Positions 34,323-50,585 of a stretch of 64,000 bases of DNA are shown in pieces. The stretch is from Halichondria panicea (taxonomy: Eukaryota > Porifera > Demospongiae > Suberitida > Halichondriidae). The position numbers and the translations under genes were made by a program. The stretch lies in NCBI RefSeq assembly GCF_963675165.1, contig NC_087391.1, positions 5,860,126 through 5,924,125 of the forward strand. Direction: 5' to 3'. The notes beneath the pieces are model-generated. The model did no database searches. It was not told the origin of the DNA and worked only from the letters and a program-made list of their open reading frames with translations. Position 1 is the first letter of the stretch, and each line of letters opens with the position of its first letter.

Positions 34323-36010
34323 TCACTCTTCTCTTGCTTCCATCATGAGCAGACCTGGAGAGTGGGTGGGAGGTTGGCAAGAGATGAATGTACTCTACCC
34401 AATATAGTCAGCTCTCTATGCTAGCACTCTGGGACCATTTGGCTAGGCCAGACAGCTACTATTCTATTATTATACATGCAGTGCTATAAATACCTTGTTG
34501 TCCATCAATGTCATCAAGCAGATCCCTCTTAGGTAGTAGTGGTTGTGGGCATGCACAGTGTGGGCAGTAGGCAGGTGACTGGCGGCCATAACGTGGAGAG
34601 GGGGGCTTCAGATAAGGTCTGAGTGCTCCAGCATGATGAGCCTGTCTCTCCCTGAACCAAGCAGGGTGGCCTGGAACCATACCTATCACCTACAGTGGGA
34701 ACAACACACTAAACATGGCAACAGACGTGACATCCAATTAGTGGCTGGAATGCTCTAAAATACCCCTAGCTAGAGAGCCAGTGTAAACAGGAAACTGTGC
34801 ATGGCTTCACCTCATCACAGGTTCTCCTACTGACCACGGCCCTGAACCCCATCCTATTCCACAGACTGTCTCTCGCTAGAAGGAATTTGGGGAACTGACT
34901 CATCCAGTCCTCTCCAATGGCCCAAGGGAATATCTCGTACTTCTCATCTTCCTCATCTTCCTCAATATCATTGGCCAAATACCTGCTCACACAATAAAGA
35001 GGGTTCGAGTCAGGCACCGTGTGTGGGTGTGTATGTGTGTGTGTGTGGGGTACGGGGGTGTGTGTGTGTGTGAACACTTACAATGCTATAAAGAAGTTGA
35101 GTCGGTCGAATTCCTTGAGAGAGAGATTGGCTCTTCTGAAGTACACAAACACCATGGCCAGTAGATACTGCACACACACACACACACACGGGATGCCATT
35201 GTCAGTAAAGGGGACATGTGTATGTACCTTATCAGCTAGCTTGGCACATCCGTCCACCCAGAGGAAATCTTGAATGATGTCATCATCCAATAGCTCCAGA
35301 AACGCCATCAGATAATTGTCAGGTTGAGCTGGACAGTGGAGCTTTCGTTGAGGGAACCCATCAAACACCATCACCTCAGGACTGCTGGCCTCCCTGCAGA
35401 GAATACAACACCATACTAAACCCTACACCACCTCAGGACTGCTGGCCTCCCTGCAGAGAATACAACACCATACTAAACCCTACACCACCTCAGGACTGCT
35501 GGCCTCCCTGCAGAGAATACAACACCATACTAAACCCTACACCCCACCACCTCAGGACTGCTGGCCTCCCTGCAGAGAATACAACACCATACTAAACCCT
35601 ACACCCCACCACCTCAGGACTGCTGGCCTCCCTGCAGAGAATACAACACCATACTAAACCCTACACCACCTCAGGACTGCTGGCCTCCCTGCAGAGAATA
35701 CAACACCATACTAAACCCTACACCCCACCACCTCAGGACTGCTGGCCTCCCTGCAGAGAATACAACACCATACTAAACCCTACACCACCTCAGGACTGCT
35801 GGCCTCCCTGCAGAGAATACAACACCATACTAAACCCTACACCCCACCACCTCAGGACTGCTGGCCTCCCTGCAGAGAATACAACACCATACTAAACCCT
35901 ACACCACCTCAGGACTGCTGGCCTTCCTGCAGAGAATACAACACCATACTAAACCCTACACCACCTCAGGACTGCTGGCCTCCCTGCAGAGAATACAACA
36001 CCATACCTAG
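34323..36010 (-). CDS. SPDYA: Speedy/RINGO Cdk activator (first exon not found)
   Basis: Four exons resolved on the minus strand. The first (about 35394-35228) carries [20 protein letters not shown] and [22 protein letters not shown]. The second (about 35168-35080) has [20 protein letters not shown] and DRLNFFIAL. The third (about 34985-34815) has [40 protein letters not shown] and [18 protein letters not shown]. The fourth (about 34690-34492) has [21 protein letters not shown] short last exon ending at 34323 ([10 protein letters not shown]) is tentative. This is the whole Speedy/RINGO box, which binds and activates Cdk1/2 without T-loop phosphorylation. The N-terminal exon should lie upstream of 36005 but I could not fix it. 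The first resolved exon is preceded by a minisatellite of its own acceptor. Confidence 0.88.
35372..36004 (-). repeat. 57/62-bp minisatellite, 11 copies, made from a Speedy splice acceptor and exon start
   Basis: On the minus strand each copy contains gtattctctgcag followed by GGAGGCCAGCAGTCCTGAGG, that is, the acceptor plus the first 20 exon bases, then gtg-gtgtagggtttagtat spacer. The longer version has five extra bases (accccacc). Only the copy at about 35375-35400 continues into the coding exon. Confidence 0.95.
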
Positions 36011-36492
36011 AATACCTACACACACAATGAAGAGGGTTCCCTAACAACACTGGAGTTGGCTAATTACACTGAATGATCACAATGCACACAGAGCCCAACA
36101 AAACTAATTAATTGTGAAATTTTGTCCACTTTATATAATTTAATACCATCAACAAAGTTAAAATTGTCAATTACTTTATAAAGGCTTCCTAGAATAGTGG
36201 GTCTAATGAGGCATGAGGCACACAGTTAGAGTCTTGGGTGGCATGCTGACTAATAGGGTACAGCAACTCATTATACAGCAGCTCACATTCCTGCAAGTGC
36301 CCAGGGCTGCTCTTGACAGTGAGACCTCTTCAGACCTCTATCCACAGCATTGGCCATTCTTGGTCTATCTCTATTTAGCTATACTTGACTGGCACCTGTG
36401 CTTTAGCTGAGTTCACATGATACATGTACAAAGCATAGCAACAAACAGAGTCACATATACATGAAAAAGCAACCAAGCATACAAAAATGTAG
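36011..36492. other. Region between Speedy repeats and NRDE2 stop
   Basis: Expected to hold the Speedy 5' exon and promoter and the NRDE2 3' UTR. A possible short minus-strand coding start (MANAVDRGLKR) lies near 36355-36320 but lacks a convincing donor. No feature is confirmed. Confidence 0.4.
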
Positions 36493-39400
36493 TCACTCAG
36501 TTAATAGCAGTTGTACTTCTTCTAAAGGTGTTCTCAATCGAATGCCTTTGTCCTCCATGACTTCCAACACTTGCTTGAGTTGGTTGCCTGGTAGCAGTGC
36601 AGCACCCTCCATATAGAGAGCCTAGGAGAAATATTATTGGAATGCATTATAGAGCCTTACAAATAACTCACCTTAGACCAGGGACAGGCATGTATGGCTC
36701 TATAGAACAGTGCCATCAACTGGCTGGGATCTACCAGGGCCTGTGGGTAATCGTGGTCAATACACAATCAATAGAAACCACACACACACACTCACCTGTA
36801 CAATAAGATAGACTCTCCACAGCAGTGGCTGTGTACCAGCAGCCTCCAGTAGGCCCATTGGTTGGGCCCGGCTCACAGCAGTCTCCAGTAGGCCCATTGG
36901 TTGGGCCCGGCCCACAGCAGTCTCCAGTAGGCCCAGTGCCCTCCTCAGAGCTCCTTTGCTGCTACCACTCAGGGTGGCCATTCTCTCCAATCGTCTTAGC
37001 TCTTGCAGCACAGCAAACAGTTGTCCCCCTCCGTAGCTAGGGTCTCCTCTGTGTAGCCGGCCCACACTAAAGGCCTGCTCTTCCAACAAGAGCTTGTTAG
37101 CCAGCAACCAAGGATGACCTGGACACACAACTAACCCAGACTCCAACACTCCTCTCAGATATCGGGGCTCAGTGCGGGGAGACTGAAGACACAACCGCAC
37201 TTGCCGCACTCGAAGGGTTAGTAGTAGGTCACTGTGGGCACACAGACAAGAACACAGCTCCTCTAGTGTAGCACAGGCACGGGACAAACCTGCAGTCAGA
37301 TACTCAAAATACACCTTACACAAACCACTGTGCAACACATTCAAAGGTGAACCATTGGAGGGTGGTGAAAAGTTGGCCCTCAATATTCGTGTAGGTGTTA
37401 CAGGACCTGTAGTGTAGGTGCCCTCACTCAGGCACAGGAGTGCATTGAGTGCCGCTTGTGGGGGGTCCGCTGTAGTCATGGTAACCTCTACCAGGGTGGC
37501 AACCAATCGAGGTGTCAGAGATGAAGCCAATAAAGTGTGGAATACAGCCAGGCAATCATTACCTAGCAAATGCTCAACTAGTGCACAACACCTCCACAAC
37601 TCGAGATTATTCCGTTGAGTTTTTAACAACGTTTTGATGACCTTCTGAGGTAGTTTCTTGAGTGCTGTGTTTCCTTGTGATGCCTTGAGTGTGTTAGCAG
37701 TCCAGACTAGACCTAACTGTGTGCCTGCATGCTCACAAGAGGAGAGGTGGGTCAGACATTGCTGACACAGGTAAGAGATGGTGGCATACACAAGAGAGTG
37801 GGTGGGAGGAGGTTGCTGGTTGTGTAGTAGACTCTCTGATAGGACCTCTACTAACTCAGCAATACTCTCACAGGCAAGGGGGGATGGATTCAAACTAGAG
37901 CCGATATTCACACCATCAGACAACAGACTGCTAAACACGGACACTATACTTGACGACAACTGTACAGGCTCAACAACATACCCTGTATATGGAGTGGGCG
38001 TTAGGGCACCCAAATATTGCAGAAATCTCATAACCAGTTCCAGTTTCAGTTGTTTGCTCTCCACTCTAAACAATATGGACTGTATGCTCTCAAAGAACAC
38101 GATTCTCTCTCTGTCCAATGGATCCTCCTCTTGTACCCAGGGCAGGAAATGCCACGCCCCTCTATGACCCTCCAGTCTAAGCCACGCCTCCTTCTCTGGT
38201 ACACCACTCACTAAGTCAACATCATCGTCCTCCAGAGGGGGGTCAGAGGTCAGATTTATGTCCAGCTGAGGACCTAATAAGGAATGTTAACGTCTCCCCA
38301 GGCTAAGTGTATAAGAGCACCATAATTATTCTAGCACTATCAAAACGGAAATTGGATATTTGTTCACAACAAAAGTATTGGCTTCTCAATTTAGCTACGA
38401 AAACAGAAGCACATATCATGTAAGCTTGCTCATATATAGGGCCAAACTGAATAGATACATGTACCTATGATTATAGCATATAAAGTGCAAGAGAGAGTTC
38501 TCTTGCAATGCAGTATAACAGTGTAGTACCTTGAGGTGGTTGGTTGGTCCAGCCTCGAGCATGTCTCTCTCCCAGTCTAGGTGAGTGGCTCCTCCAGAAG
38601 TGGCCTAGTTCAGTGAGTAGTGTCTCCAAAGGTGCTGCCAGCAGATGAGATGGAGAGCAAAGGTTGAGCTCCAACAAGGCTTGGTAAGCAGCTACTCCTC
38701 TCTCCGTGTGTCCAGATCCCTTCAGGAACTCACAATATGACTGGAAGATATGGAGTGTCCATTGTTGGCTGTTGGGAAGAGGAGAGTGGGACTTGAGAGT
38801 GCCTTCTTGGATCATGGAGAGGGTGTGGAGGCACTTGCCATACACAGACCCAACACTTTCACTAGAGAAATTAGTGAAATCGTTCTGACAAAAGTTGATG
38901 TAGCCCATCCAAAGTTGTGGCACATTTGGTTGGATGAATACTAATTCCTTCCATCGCTTGAGCACAAAGTTGGGCTCCTTGAGAGTAGCTAATAGTCGCA
39001 TGTGTCCACACAACAACTCAACACTCTTGGGATTACTAGACAAGGCTCGCTCGAATATGGCCATCTTCCTATCGTTCATTGCTGCCTCCTTTACACCGTT
39101 GCATAAGGAATGTTGAGCAGTAATAAACTTGAGCCACAGTTGAACATTGTGAGGGTCTGCAGCTAAAGCTTGATTGTAGTCCCTCGTCCTGCTATCAGTG
39201 GTGCTATAGCTCTCATGAGTGGGTCCATCAGATGGAGACAGGCTCACTACCTCACCAAGGCTCACTACCTCAGACCCACACACTGATAGCATCTCCTCAC
39301 ACTTGGCTGGGGAAGGGGACGTGAAATATCTATTGGACTTTTCTTTGTGTCGTTTGTTCCTTCCTCCTCTTCTTCCTCGTCCATCGTCCAATGAGATAGC

Positions 39401-40093
39401 TTGGTCTGAGCTGAGGCCCAATACGGGGAATTGTCGAGTATAACTACTCACATGTCCACTGTATAGAGAATCATAACGAAGGTTGCTTTTATCTTGAGTG
39501 GCATTAATTGTGTAGACATCTTGAGTAGGTTTAGTAGGAGGTTGTTTGTGTTTATGAGAGGTGGTGTGCTCAGGGGGGCGTGGTTCGCTGGGATGAATAC
39601 AGTCGAAGCTGCTCGCACTCTGGTCAAAGCTGGGATTATGCAGCCAACCTGTGTGTGTGGGGGGATGGAGATGTGTGTGTGTGGGGGGGATGGAGATGTG
39701 TGTGTGTGGGGGATGGAGATGTGTGTGTGGGGGGATGGAGATGTGTGTGTGTGGGGGGGATGGAGATGTGTGTGTGTGGGGGGGATGGAGATGTGTGTGT
39801 GGGGGGGATGGAGATGTGTGTGTGTGTGGGGGGGATGGAGATGTGTGTGTGTGTGGGGGATGGAGATGTGTGTGTGTGGGGGATGGAGATGTGTGTGTGG
39901 GGGGGATGGAGATGTGTGTGTGTGGGGGGATGGAGATGTGTGTGTGTGTGGGGGATGGAGATGTGTGTGTGTGGGGGGGATGGAGATGTGTGTGTGTGTG
40001 TCTATATAGAGCTATGTTCTTACTTGGAGCACTGTCTTCAGTAGAGTCGCTAGCGCTAGCAGTGGGTCGACCAGATGGGAACATGTTCGTCAT
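36493..40093 (-). CDS. NRDE2: NRDE2 homologue, nuclear RNA surveillance / splicing factor
   Basis: Starts MTNMFPSGRPTASASDSTED at 40093. A minisatellite-filled intron (39650-40018) separates exon 1 from a large exon beginning GWLHNPSFDQSAS. NRDE2 landmarks are NLRYDSLYSGHVSSYTR, DYNQALAADPHNVQLWLKFI, MAIFERALSSNPKSVELLCG, WKELVFIQPNVPQLWMGYIN, and, after an intron, VPEKEAWLRLEGHRGAWHFL with PWVQEEDPLDRERIVFF. Many half-a-TPR (HAT) helices follow to ...EEVQLLLTE at 36493. In animals NRDE2 acts in nuclear RNAi (worm) or holds back the MTR4 exosome helicase in speckles. Expected size about 1,000 residues, as in relatives. It follows poly(A) polymerase on the same strand, 191 bp away. Confidence 0.9.
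39650..40000. repeat. Minisatellite ggggatggagatgtgtgtgtg in NRDE2 intron 1
   Basis: About 15 copies of a 21-26 bp unit, G-rich on the plus strand, between exon 1 and exon 2 of NRDE2. Confidence 0.95.
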
Positions 40094-40284
40094 TAATTAA
40101 TACTCGGAGGTAATCGTCAGAGTAATAAGTAACTTATTAATTTTTATTTCATTATTAATTTGTGGTACAATGTATACACAAGAATGCAATGCACTACACA
40201 CAGTGACACAGATCATGACAAGACAGGACGTACATAATAAGAGTGTTCATGAAAGGATAGATGAGTTTGTGCAGGACAGACAGG

Positions 40285-43606
<3,322 letters not shown>

Positions 43607-43834
43607 CTTTGCTGAAGGGGACAGCCCAAGCCTTGGCAGACCATCAAGTAACTTCTAACAACCAACTGAAACACAGCACAGAGCAGCTATAGCGCTAGTA
43701 CGCCATGAGAGAATCACGTGACTCATGAGTGGGAGGCCTCAATAGATGGGCGTTGCCTCGACTTGTTTGTTTGTCTCCTAACTGGTCTCATAGCAGCTTC
43801 TCTATAGACAGTGTGTCCTTGAGTTGCTGCAACT
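43607..43834. promoter_or_regulatory. Bidirectional promoter region, poly(A) polymerase / myosin
   Basis: 228 bp between divergent start codons. Contains a palindromic tcacgtga at about 43714-43721 (CACGTG E-box core), a candidate bHLH site. No TATA box stands out. Confidence 0.45.
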
Positions 43835-46800
43835 ATGAGCTCCATACTGGACAGACCCAGGCTCGTCACAGAAGGTAAGCACTAGCCACTTCTCTGTCTC
43901 TGCATGCATGTTGTAGAGGCTGCGGAATAGCTAGTCTAAAAGGGGGGCGTAGCTCGCCTGCATGCATGGTGGGGGGGGTAACGCGCAGCTCGTTATGTGT
44001 CCTGCAGGTGCTCGGCCTCAAGATGGTGTGCCCGACATGACTGTTATAAGTGAGATAGATGAGTATGGCATCAATACAAACCTCAAGGTCCGCTTCCACC
44101 AGGGGAGGATCTATGTAAGTCATCGTAGCTCTGCACGCTGCCTTGTTATCATCCCTCACAGACATACACTGGCACTATCCTCGTGGCAGTGAATCCTTAC
44201 TATATGTTGGATATATACGAGAAGGTCAGTACCCCACTAAGCACACTAAGCACACTAAGCACACTAAACACTAAACACACTAAGCACACTAAGCACACTA
44301 AACACACTAAACACACTAAGCACACTAAGCACACTAAACACACACTAAGCACACTAACTACTCCACACTTTATACACTTCATAATTATAACAGGACATGA
44401 TTGAGCGTTACCATGGCCACCAGATGTCGGACGTTCCTCCTCATGTGTTTGCTACTGCTGAGTCAGCACTTGTATCGCTTCAAGACGAGCGTTGCAATCA
44501 GTCGTGTATTATCAGTGGAGAGAGTGGCGCTGGCAAGACTGAGACTACCAAGTTCATTCTGCAGTATCTATGTTCTGTTACGTGTTCAGTAACACGGTGG
44601 GTAGAGCATCAGATCCTCGAAGCTAACACTGTCCTAGAGGCATTTGGTACGTTTATCCACACACCACCCACTACCCACACACCACCCACTATACCCACAC
44701 ATCACTCACTACCCACACACCACCCACTACCCACACACCACCCACACATCACCCACTACCCACACACCATCCACACATCACCCACACACCACCCACACAG
44801 GCAATGCTAAGACTGTGAGAAATGACAACAGCTCCAGATTTGGCAAGTTTATTCAGGTGTGCTTTGACAACCGTACTCAGATCAGTGGCTGCATCATCCA
44901 GGACTATCTGCTTGAGTTGTCTCGCATCAGTTTCCAGTCTACAGATGAACGCAACTATCACATATTCTATCAGTTGGTGGCTGCAGGAATGGCTAACAAG
45001 GAAATGCGTAGGGAGTTGTTGCTAGAGCCACCATCCACCTACAAGTACCTCAACCAGAGCGGCTGTTACACACTGGAGGGAGTTAATGATGTCGAGATGT
45101 TTGACCAGTTGAGACTAGCACTTCAAGTGAGTGGCAGCTACCAGCCAGTCAGGTTATGGGGGGGTGGGGGGTGGCAGCTACCAGCCATCAGGTTATGGGG
45201 GGGGGGGGGGGTAATCTTTAATGTGTCTCTACTGTAATTATTATATATTATTATCTTAGGTGCTCAATGTTTCTGATGACCTTTCCACTGGTATATTCCG
45301 TGTGCTCTCTGCTGTATTGTGGATTGGTAACCTTGACTTCCAAGACACTGAGTCTGAAGCATGTCAGCTCACTAAGGAAGATGGAGCTGTGATTGTCAAG
45401 ATAGCTAAGTTACTTGGTATTTCAGAGGCTCAGATGCGCAAGGTTTGCACTACACGTCAGATCACAGTCAAGGGAACCACCACTGACATCGCCCTCAAGT
45501 TCCATGAGGTGAGGATATAATAATATAGTGAGTCAATAGCTATCCCCCCCATACATGCAGGCACGGGAGAACAGACATGCCATGGTAAAGGCACTCTACT
45601 CAAGAACCTTCTCTTGGTTGGTGCATCAGATCAACTCTTGTACTAACCCTGGCACTGAGTCTGCAAGATTCATCGGTGTTCTCGACATATTCGGCTTTGA
45701 GAACTTCAAAGTGAGAGCAATATCCATGCAATTGATTTCTGACCCCTACCCTCTGCCTGTACTTTCACCCCTAGCTTCCCTACATGTACCTTAACCTTTT
45801 ACCCAACTCCCTCCTTTGACCTCTGACCCTACTTCCCTATACAGCACAACTCGTTTGAGCAGCTATGCATCAACTACACTAACGAGAAGCTTCACAAGTT
45901 CTTCAATCATTATGTCTTTCAACTGGAGCAACAGATTGTACGTTAAATATCATATAACCTTTGACCTCTATACTGACCCCTGACCCCTATAGTACAAGGA
46001 GGAGGGTATAAACTACTCGCACATTTCCTTCACTGACAACTCTCTCTGTTTGGAGCTCATAGAGAAACCTCCCAAGTGCATCATTAGGCTGCTGGATGAA
46101 GAGTGCAGGTTCCCACGGGTAAGTCCCAGTGCCCCCCTCATATGACCCCTTGTTACTGCCCCCCCTTATGACCTCTCGTTACTGCCCCCCTCATATGACC
46201 CCTCGTTACTGCCCCCATCATATGACCCCTCAGGCCACGGATGAGTCGTTCCTTCAGAAGCTTCATCGTGAGATGGGTGCTCATGGCAACTTTGTCAAGG
46301 GAGCAGACAAACGATTATGGAGTGTAGAGTTTGGCATCACGCACTATGCTGGTCCTGTCACTTACAGTGTAGAGGGCTTCCTAGAGAAGAACAAAGATGT
46401 GCAACAAGATATGTTTTTCGATTATCTCGAGAGCTCCAGTTCTCCGTTCACTCGAGAGATCACAAAGTTCAGGGTACGTTTGTGTATGTGTGTATTTCGT
46501 ATGCAGCGTTAAATGTTTAGAGCAGCATCTTTGAACAGCCACTATAGCCATTCTTCCAAGAACATGAGTTTAGAAAGAGACGTTTCAAATGTGTTGACTA
46601 TTATTATAGCCGATGGTCCAAGGCCGAAAAGAGACAAATTATGGCCCCGAAAAATTTGATTCATTTTTTATAAGCTTTCAGAAATTAAATTGGATCAACG
46701 ATACTGAAGTTATGGCTGTTGAAAGATGTTGTTATGCCATGCAGGACTTGCTGACTGCTTATATGGAGGGGGCCAAGAGTCAAGCAACAAAGTCAAGGGG

Positions 46801-49232
46801 TTTGATCAGTGCTACCAAGACAGGCAAAGGCAAGCCCACAGTGGGGGACACGTTTAGAACCCAGCTACTGGCTCTTGTGGATGTCTTGGATTCCACCACT
46901 CCTTGGTAAGCAATGACTCCATTAGACACACACTGCACATGTACATGCATGCATGCAGGTATGTACGTTGCTTGAAGCCTAACAACAGCAAGTCTCCCAA
47001 GTTGTACGATGATGACCTCATCGTCACTCAACTACGATATTCTGGAATGTTGGACATTGTAAGGATTCGGCGAGAAGGTTATCCCGTTCATGTTCCAGCT
47101 CGAGAGTTCCTCAACAAATACAGTTGCCTAGCAACCAAAGATCCACTACCAGCCGATGATAAGAAAGCTGCTGCTCTCATTCTCACTTCCCTCAAGCTAC
47201 CAAGCACAGAGTGGCAGATTGGCAAGAGTCAAGTGTTCTTACGGAACAGTGTGTTTGATCCTCTAGAAGAGAGAAGGAAGGAACTATTGAGTGTCAAGAT
47301 GATCTTGTTACAGAAGGTGTGGAGAGGATGGGTGGCTCGCAAAGCTTTCCTGCGTCTCAGGTCTGCTGCACTTGTCCTGCAGAAGATTTATAGAGGAAAT
47401 CGACTTCGTGTACAGTTTGTAAGAATGCGACGCGCTGTGATTGTTCTTCAGGCACACTATCGCGGCTGGATGGCAAGAGAATTGGCTGCTGCATTGCGTA
47501 AGAAACGAGCTAAAGAGTTGGCCGAGAGGAGGAGGCTACAAAGGTTGGAGGATGAGAAACGAGCCAAAGCCTCTGCCGAGCGTACGATGGAAGAAGCGTA
47601 CAAAGCTGCACAAATGGAGCTACTCACACTAGCCAAAATGGCCGAACACAAAAGCAAAAAAGCTGTCAACAAAACTGGAGATGTAGACCTTGATAAGATG
47701 TTTGATTTCCTATCAGATGGGCCTAAGGCAGTGGGCAAGGAAGAGAAAGACTTCCTAGCTGGGATCACTGCTGATCTAGAGACCATGTTTCAGAGCTCTG
47801 AAGCTGCAGAGAAAGCAGCTGAGGTAGGACGTAAGAAGCCGTCACGTCGTGCCCCAGCCCCTCCCTCAGCTAAAGGGGAGCTATCACGCACACAACGTAG
47901 ACAAAGGAGAGTCATGAAGAAGCTGCTGGGTGTGGAAGAAGATGCGAATAAGAAGGAAGAAGCGTTTGACCCAACGGCATATCCTCTTCTCAAGTTTGCT
48001 GAGATGTACTTCAATGACTTCCCTCGTGACACTGGTGGCTTCAGTACTCTCAGTTTGCGTAGAGCCCCACGAGTCAAGGACCCAGTCTCTAAGCAAGATA
48101 TGCTCTCCTTCAGCAAGTCGAGTAGTCTACCAACATCCATTGTGCACATGCATGACCCAGAGAATGTGAACCTGGCCTGTGGTATATTCAAGGATCTGTG
48201 TAAGCTGCTGCGTGGAGACCTCAAGGCAGAGCAATACAATCTCATCATTCAGAGCACCATTGCATACGGTATCGAGCGCCCTGAACTAAGAGATGAGATA
48301 TTTTGTCAACTGATTCGTCAGATCACAGACAACCCGAGTGATGAAGCTGTCTCCAGAGGCTGGCATTTCCTCACTCTGTGCACCATTGCCTTCCCACCCA
48401 GCAAGAACTTCAACAAGGTATCATAATTATACACTTCTGAGAATGTTATTATTAATATTCTGTTTTCTTAGTTTCTCCAGGCCTACTTTCAAACGTTGAG
48501 TGATGATCGTACCATTGGTCGCTATGCAACCGCTTGTCTACACACTATGAGGCTAACCAAAGTATCGGCACGGCGTTTGCCACCGTCCACCATTGAGATG
48601 GCTGTAAGAATGTGTACAACCCACTCACTTCACTTGTCACCCCTCTCCATTATATAGGCGGTCAAGAATCTGAACCCGCTCATTTGTAGGTTCTACTTCC
48701 TGGATGGCAAGGCCAAGGCAATGGGAGTAGATCCTTCAGCCACTGCACAGGATGTCATCCGCTCTCTGGCTGATAAGATTGAGCTACAGAATGTGGATGG
48801 ATGGGCTCTCTATGAGGTACAGTGATCACAATATGCACACTGATGTTATTACCTGGTGGGAAGGCTCTGTACACTCATTCTACACACTTGAGGTCAAATA
48901 GCATTTGCATTATGTTTATGCCAATTATCTGTTTATCAGGTAAATCCTGAGACAGAGCACTTTATAAAGAGTCATGAATATTTGGGAGATGTCCTTTCTC
49001 AATGGGAGAGAGACAAACGATCCTCCATCACCATGACGATGTACACAACTGTCTCTAGGAAACCTTCGTACACCTCTGCACTCGGAGGAGGGGACTCAAA
49101 GTTTGTGTTCAGGAAGAGAGTGTTTCGACACCCCAAGGAGATACCAGAGGACCCAGTCGAGTATCACCTCATGTATGCCCAGGCAGTCAACTCAGTAGTC
49201 AAGGTATGGATAGTGTGTGTGTGTGTGTGTGT

Positions 49233-49268
<36 letters not shown>

Positions 49269-49526
49269 CTTATGACTGTGTCCTTGTGTGTAGGTGGATG
49301 AGTTCCCTGTGAATGAAGCTGTGGCTCTTCAGTTGGCAGGTCTGCAAGCACAGGTTCTCTGGGGGGACCATTCTAAAGCACTTGCTAATCGATATGATGA
49401 GATTGAGAGCTTCCTACCACAGAGAATAGTGTCAGGGAATCCAGCACGCACACGTAATGAATGGAAGGCGGCCATTGGTGATGCACACAAGGTACTCAAT
49501 ACAAACTAAGTCCACTGCCTTCACTT

Positions 49527-49578
<52 letters not shown>

Positions 49579-50548
49579 AATATGGAACTGGGAAGACTGA
49601 AATTCAGGCCAAGGTCTGGTATTTGACTTCAGTGAAGCACTATCCTCTGTATGGTAGTATGCTCTTCCCTGTCTATTACAAGGGTTTCTGGTCCTATCCC
49701 AACAGCCTACTACTGGCTATAGACCTGCAGGGAATCAAGTTTGTCAACACCAAAAGCAAGCAGGTGTGTGTACACTGGGCGTCTACTTACTGATCCCTGG
49801 GAAAATCTTTTTTAGTAATGGCTTTCATTTGCGTGGTCTACTATAGACAGACAGTAAAAACCACATTTACACATTAATGTGCAGTGGCATCATATAGGAG
49901 GTGTTGTTGAGCTGAATATGGTCCCCTTGTGTGTACAGATAATGGCAGAGTATGCCTACAATGCTCTGGCTAGTGTGGAGGTCAACATTATTGAAGAAGT
50001 GATCACTCTCTGCATGAAATCTGGTGGACCAGAGGAGCAGAAAGTGTTCAGCTTTGAGACAGGCCACAAGGAAGACATTGCTAACCTCATTGCCAGCTAC
50101 TCTCCAGTACACAGCAACTGGCAACGAGTGGGAGAGGCTAAAACTAAAGCTGTGAGTTGGTTGTGCATGAACTGTATGATTAGATGATACATGCTTTATA
50201 GGTGCGTCTGTCAGAGGAGGAGAGGGCAAAGCTGTGGCAAGAAGTGTGGAGTTGCAGAAGAGCCTTAATGGAACACAAGATGTTACAAGAACCTCCAGAC
50301 AAAGGCAACTTCCTAACTACCACCCTCAGACGGTATAATCGTGCTCGCTTAGAGAAACTCAAGAAAGCACGAGAGGAGAAAGACTTTGAGAAGATCTTCA
50401 AAGCCTCATTTTGGTCGTACAGTAAAAGCATGCTCAAGCAGCCATTGACTGTATTGGAAGGGGAGACTGGAGGGGAACTAGATACCATGGCCCTCACTCT
50501 CTTTTACACTGTTCAGCAACATGCCGGTAAGTGGAGTGTGTGTGTGTG

Positions 50549-50585
<37 letters not shown>

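Noticed and set aside
39494-40100. ORFs rich in Gly/Asp/Val/Cys on the plus strand
   Set aside because: Translation of the NRDE2 intron 1 minisatellite, antisense to the gene.
46613-46909. Separate short gene starting [15 protein letters not shown]
   Set aside because: The first part is intron sequence with a dispersed repeat; the rest is the myosin exon [12 protein letters not shown] in frame.
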